A stretch of 6,845 nt of DNA from Chloroflexota bacterium (GTDB lineage: Bacteria > Chloroflexota > Limnocylindria > QHBO01), in the NCBI GenBank assembly GCA_013697395.1, contig JACCWY010000020.1, positions 1 through 6,845 of the forward strand, written 5' to 3'. Of this stretch, positions 6,243 through 6,845 are shown one piece after another. Under the pieces are notes generated by a model. The model ran no database searches. It saw nothing but the letters and a program-made list of their open reading frames with translations, and had not been told where the DNA came from. A program made the position numbers and the translations under genes. How positions within the stretch are numbered: the first letter of the stretch is position 1; each line of letters begins with the position of its first letter.

Positions 6243-6278
6243 CCGTCTTCGGGTCACGGCACCGGCCCGTACGATTAA

Positions 6279-6296
6279 TCGGCTCGCCTCGGCCGA
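6279..6296 (-). terminator. Weak hairpin between the convergent genes
   Basis: TCGGC (6279-6283) pairs with GCCGA (6292-6296) across an 8-base loop. On the minus strand it lies 7 bases after the cysteinyl-tRNA synthetase stop and is followed by TTAAT, a poor T-tract. A second short repeat, GCCGT/ACGGC at 6242-6260, sits just after the zinc-ribbon gene. Either could help end transcription in this 60-base convergent gap; neither is a strong intrinsic terminator. Confidence 0.3.
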
Positions 6297-6302
6297 CGAT
6301 CG

Positions 6303-6845
6303 CTAGCGGCGTCGCCCCGGGACCTGTCCGGCGGGCGTATCGCGAACCTCTACCCCCAGCGCCGCCAGCTCGTCCCGAAGGTGGTCCGCGGCCGCGAAGT
6401 CGCGTGCCTCTCGCGCTGCGGCGCGGCGCGCGAGCAGGTCCGTCGCACCCTCCGGCAGGGGCCGCTCCTCGGCCGGTGCGGCGCCGAGATCCAGGCCCAG
6501 CACGCGGTCGAAGTCCAGGAGGAGCGCGCGGCGCTGGCCTTCGCTGAGGTCGGCCGTCGATGCGACCTCGTGGGCGATCGCCAGCCCTCTCGGCGTCGCC
6601 AGGTCGTTGGCGATCGCATCGGCGAAGCGCTCGCGGAAGAGCGCCATCGACTCCGAGGCGGGGTCGACACCGTCGACTGAGCCCTGGGCGGCGCGTCGAA
6701 GGCGGCCGAGGCCCGACGCGGCGGCGTGCATCGCGTCATCGGTGAAGTCGAGCTTTGACCGATAGTGGGCCGTCAGCGCCAGGTATCGGAAGACGATCGC
6801 GTCGAAGCCCTTCTCGGGCAGCTCTGCGACGCGGATGATGTTGCC
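6303..6845 (-). CDS. cysS: Cysteinyl-tRNA synthetase, C-terminal 180 residues (cut by window edge)
   Basis: Class I aminoacyl-tRNA synthetase that charges tRNA-Cys with cysteine in the cytosol. The visible part begins at a Gly-Asn pair, which in this family directly follows the KMSKSL loop, so the HIGH and KMSKS signatures lie just outside. FRYLALTAHYRSKLDFTDDAM (fragment residues 19-39) is the characteristic region after KMSKS. The following helices form the anticodon-stem domain, and the C-terminus shows the family's REARDFAAADHLRDEL pattern (a helix that reads the anticodon), ending at VRDTPAGQVPGRRR. MshC, the related mycothiol ligase of Actinomycetota, lacks this full C-terminal pattern, which favours true CysS. 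The TAG stop is at 6303-6305. The gene faces the zinc-ribbon gene with 60 bases between stops. It appears intact and ordinary. Confidence 0.96.
   Translation of the reverse strand, partial: GNIIRVAELPEKGFDAIVFRYLALTAHYRSKLDFTDDAMHAAASGLGRLRRAAQGSVDGVDPASESMALFRERFADAIANDLATPRGLAIAHEVASTADLSEGQRRALLLDFDRVLGLDLGAAPAEERPLPEGATDLLARRAAAREARDFAAADHLRDELAALGVEVRDTPAGQVPGRRR

Noticed and set aside
5730..6257. 175-codon minus-strand open frame opposite the zinc-ribbon gene
   Set aside because: The plus strand has a proper CxxC-x15-CxxC ribbon and a terminal membrane helix; the minus product has no motif.
6272..6281. Perfect 10-base palindrome CGATTAATCG between convergent genes as an operator
   Set aside because: It lies between two stop codons with no promoter in reach; a chance palindrome or part of the terminator region is more likely.

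Overview
The window is a GC-rich, gene-dense bacterial chromosomal segment. It has frequent GTG starts, very short gaps and long antisense open frames that come from the base composition. A high-GC lineage such as Chloroflexota (for example Limnocylindria-like groups) or Actinomycetota fits, but nothing in the sequence fixes the phylum. I see no tRNA, rRNA, CRISPR array, insertion sequence or phage gene. No stretch over 300 bases lacks a gene; the largest gap is 178 bases (738-915).

Layout. (1) 1-737, minus: N-terminal 245 residues of a D-isomer-specific 2-hydroxyacid dehydrogenase of the D-3-phosphoglycerate dehydrogenase type, cut by the window edge. (2) 738-915: intergenic, with overlapping hairpins behind the upstream operon and a structured leader in front of the dehydrogenase. 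(3) 916-4543, minus: a compact four-gene operon, in transcription order a three-helix small membrane protein, a Wzx/MOP-type polysaccharide flippase, an HPr-kinase-like P-loop protein and a thymidylate-kinase-like P-loop protein. Junctions are 1 base, a 4-base ATGA overlap and 7 bases. (4) 4593-5726, plus: a divergently read aminoglycoside-phosphotransferase-fold kinase whose start lies 49 bases from the operon start. (5) 5727-6242, plus: a zinc-ribbon protein with a C-terminal membrane helix, whose GTG directly abuts the kinase stop codon. (6) 6303-6845, minus: C-terminal 180 residues of cysteinyl-tRNA synthetase, convergent with (5) and cut just after its KMSKS region.

How it may work together (inference). 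A flippase moves a lipid-linked glycan across the membrane. Here it is surrounded by three unrelated kinase folds (HprK-like, TMK-like, APH-like) and a small membrane protein, with no glycosyltransferase or polymerase in the operon. The block could supply export and phosphate decoration or control for a glycan assembled elsewhere. That arrangement is the most interesting thing in the window. The two edge genes are probably housekeeping metabolism.
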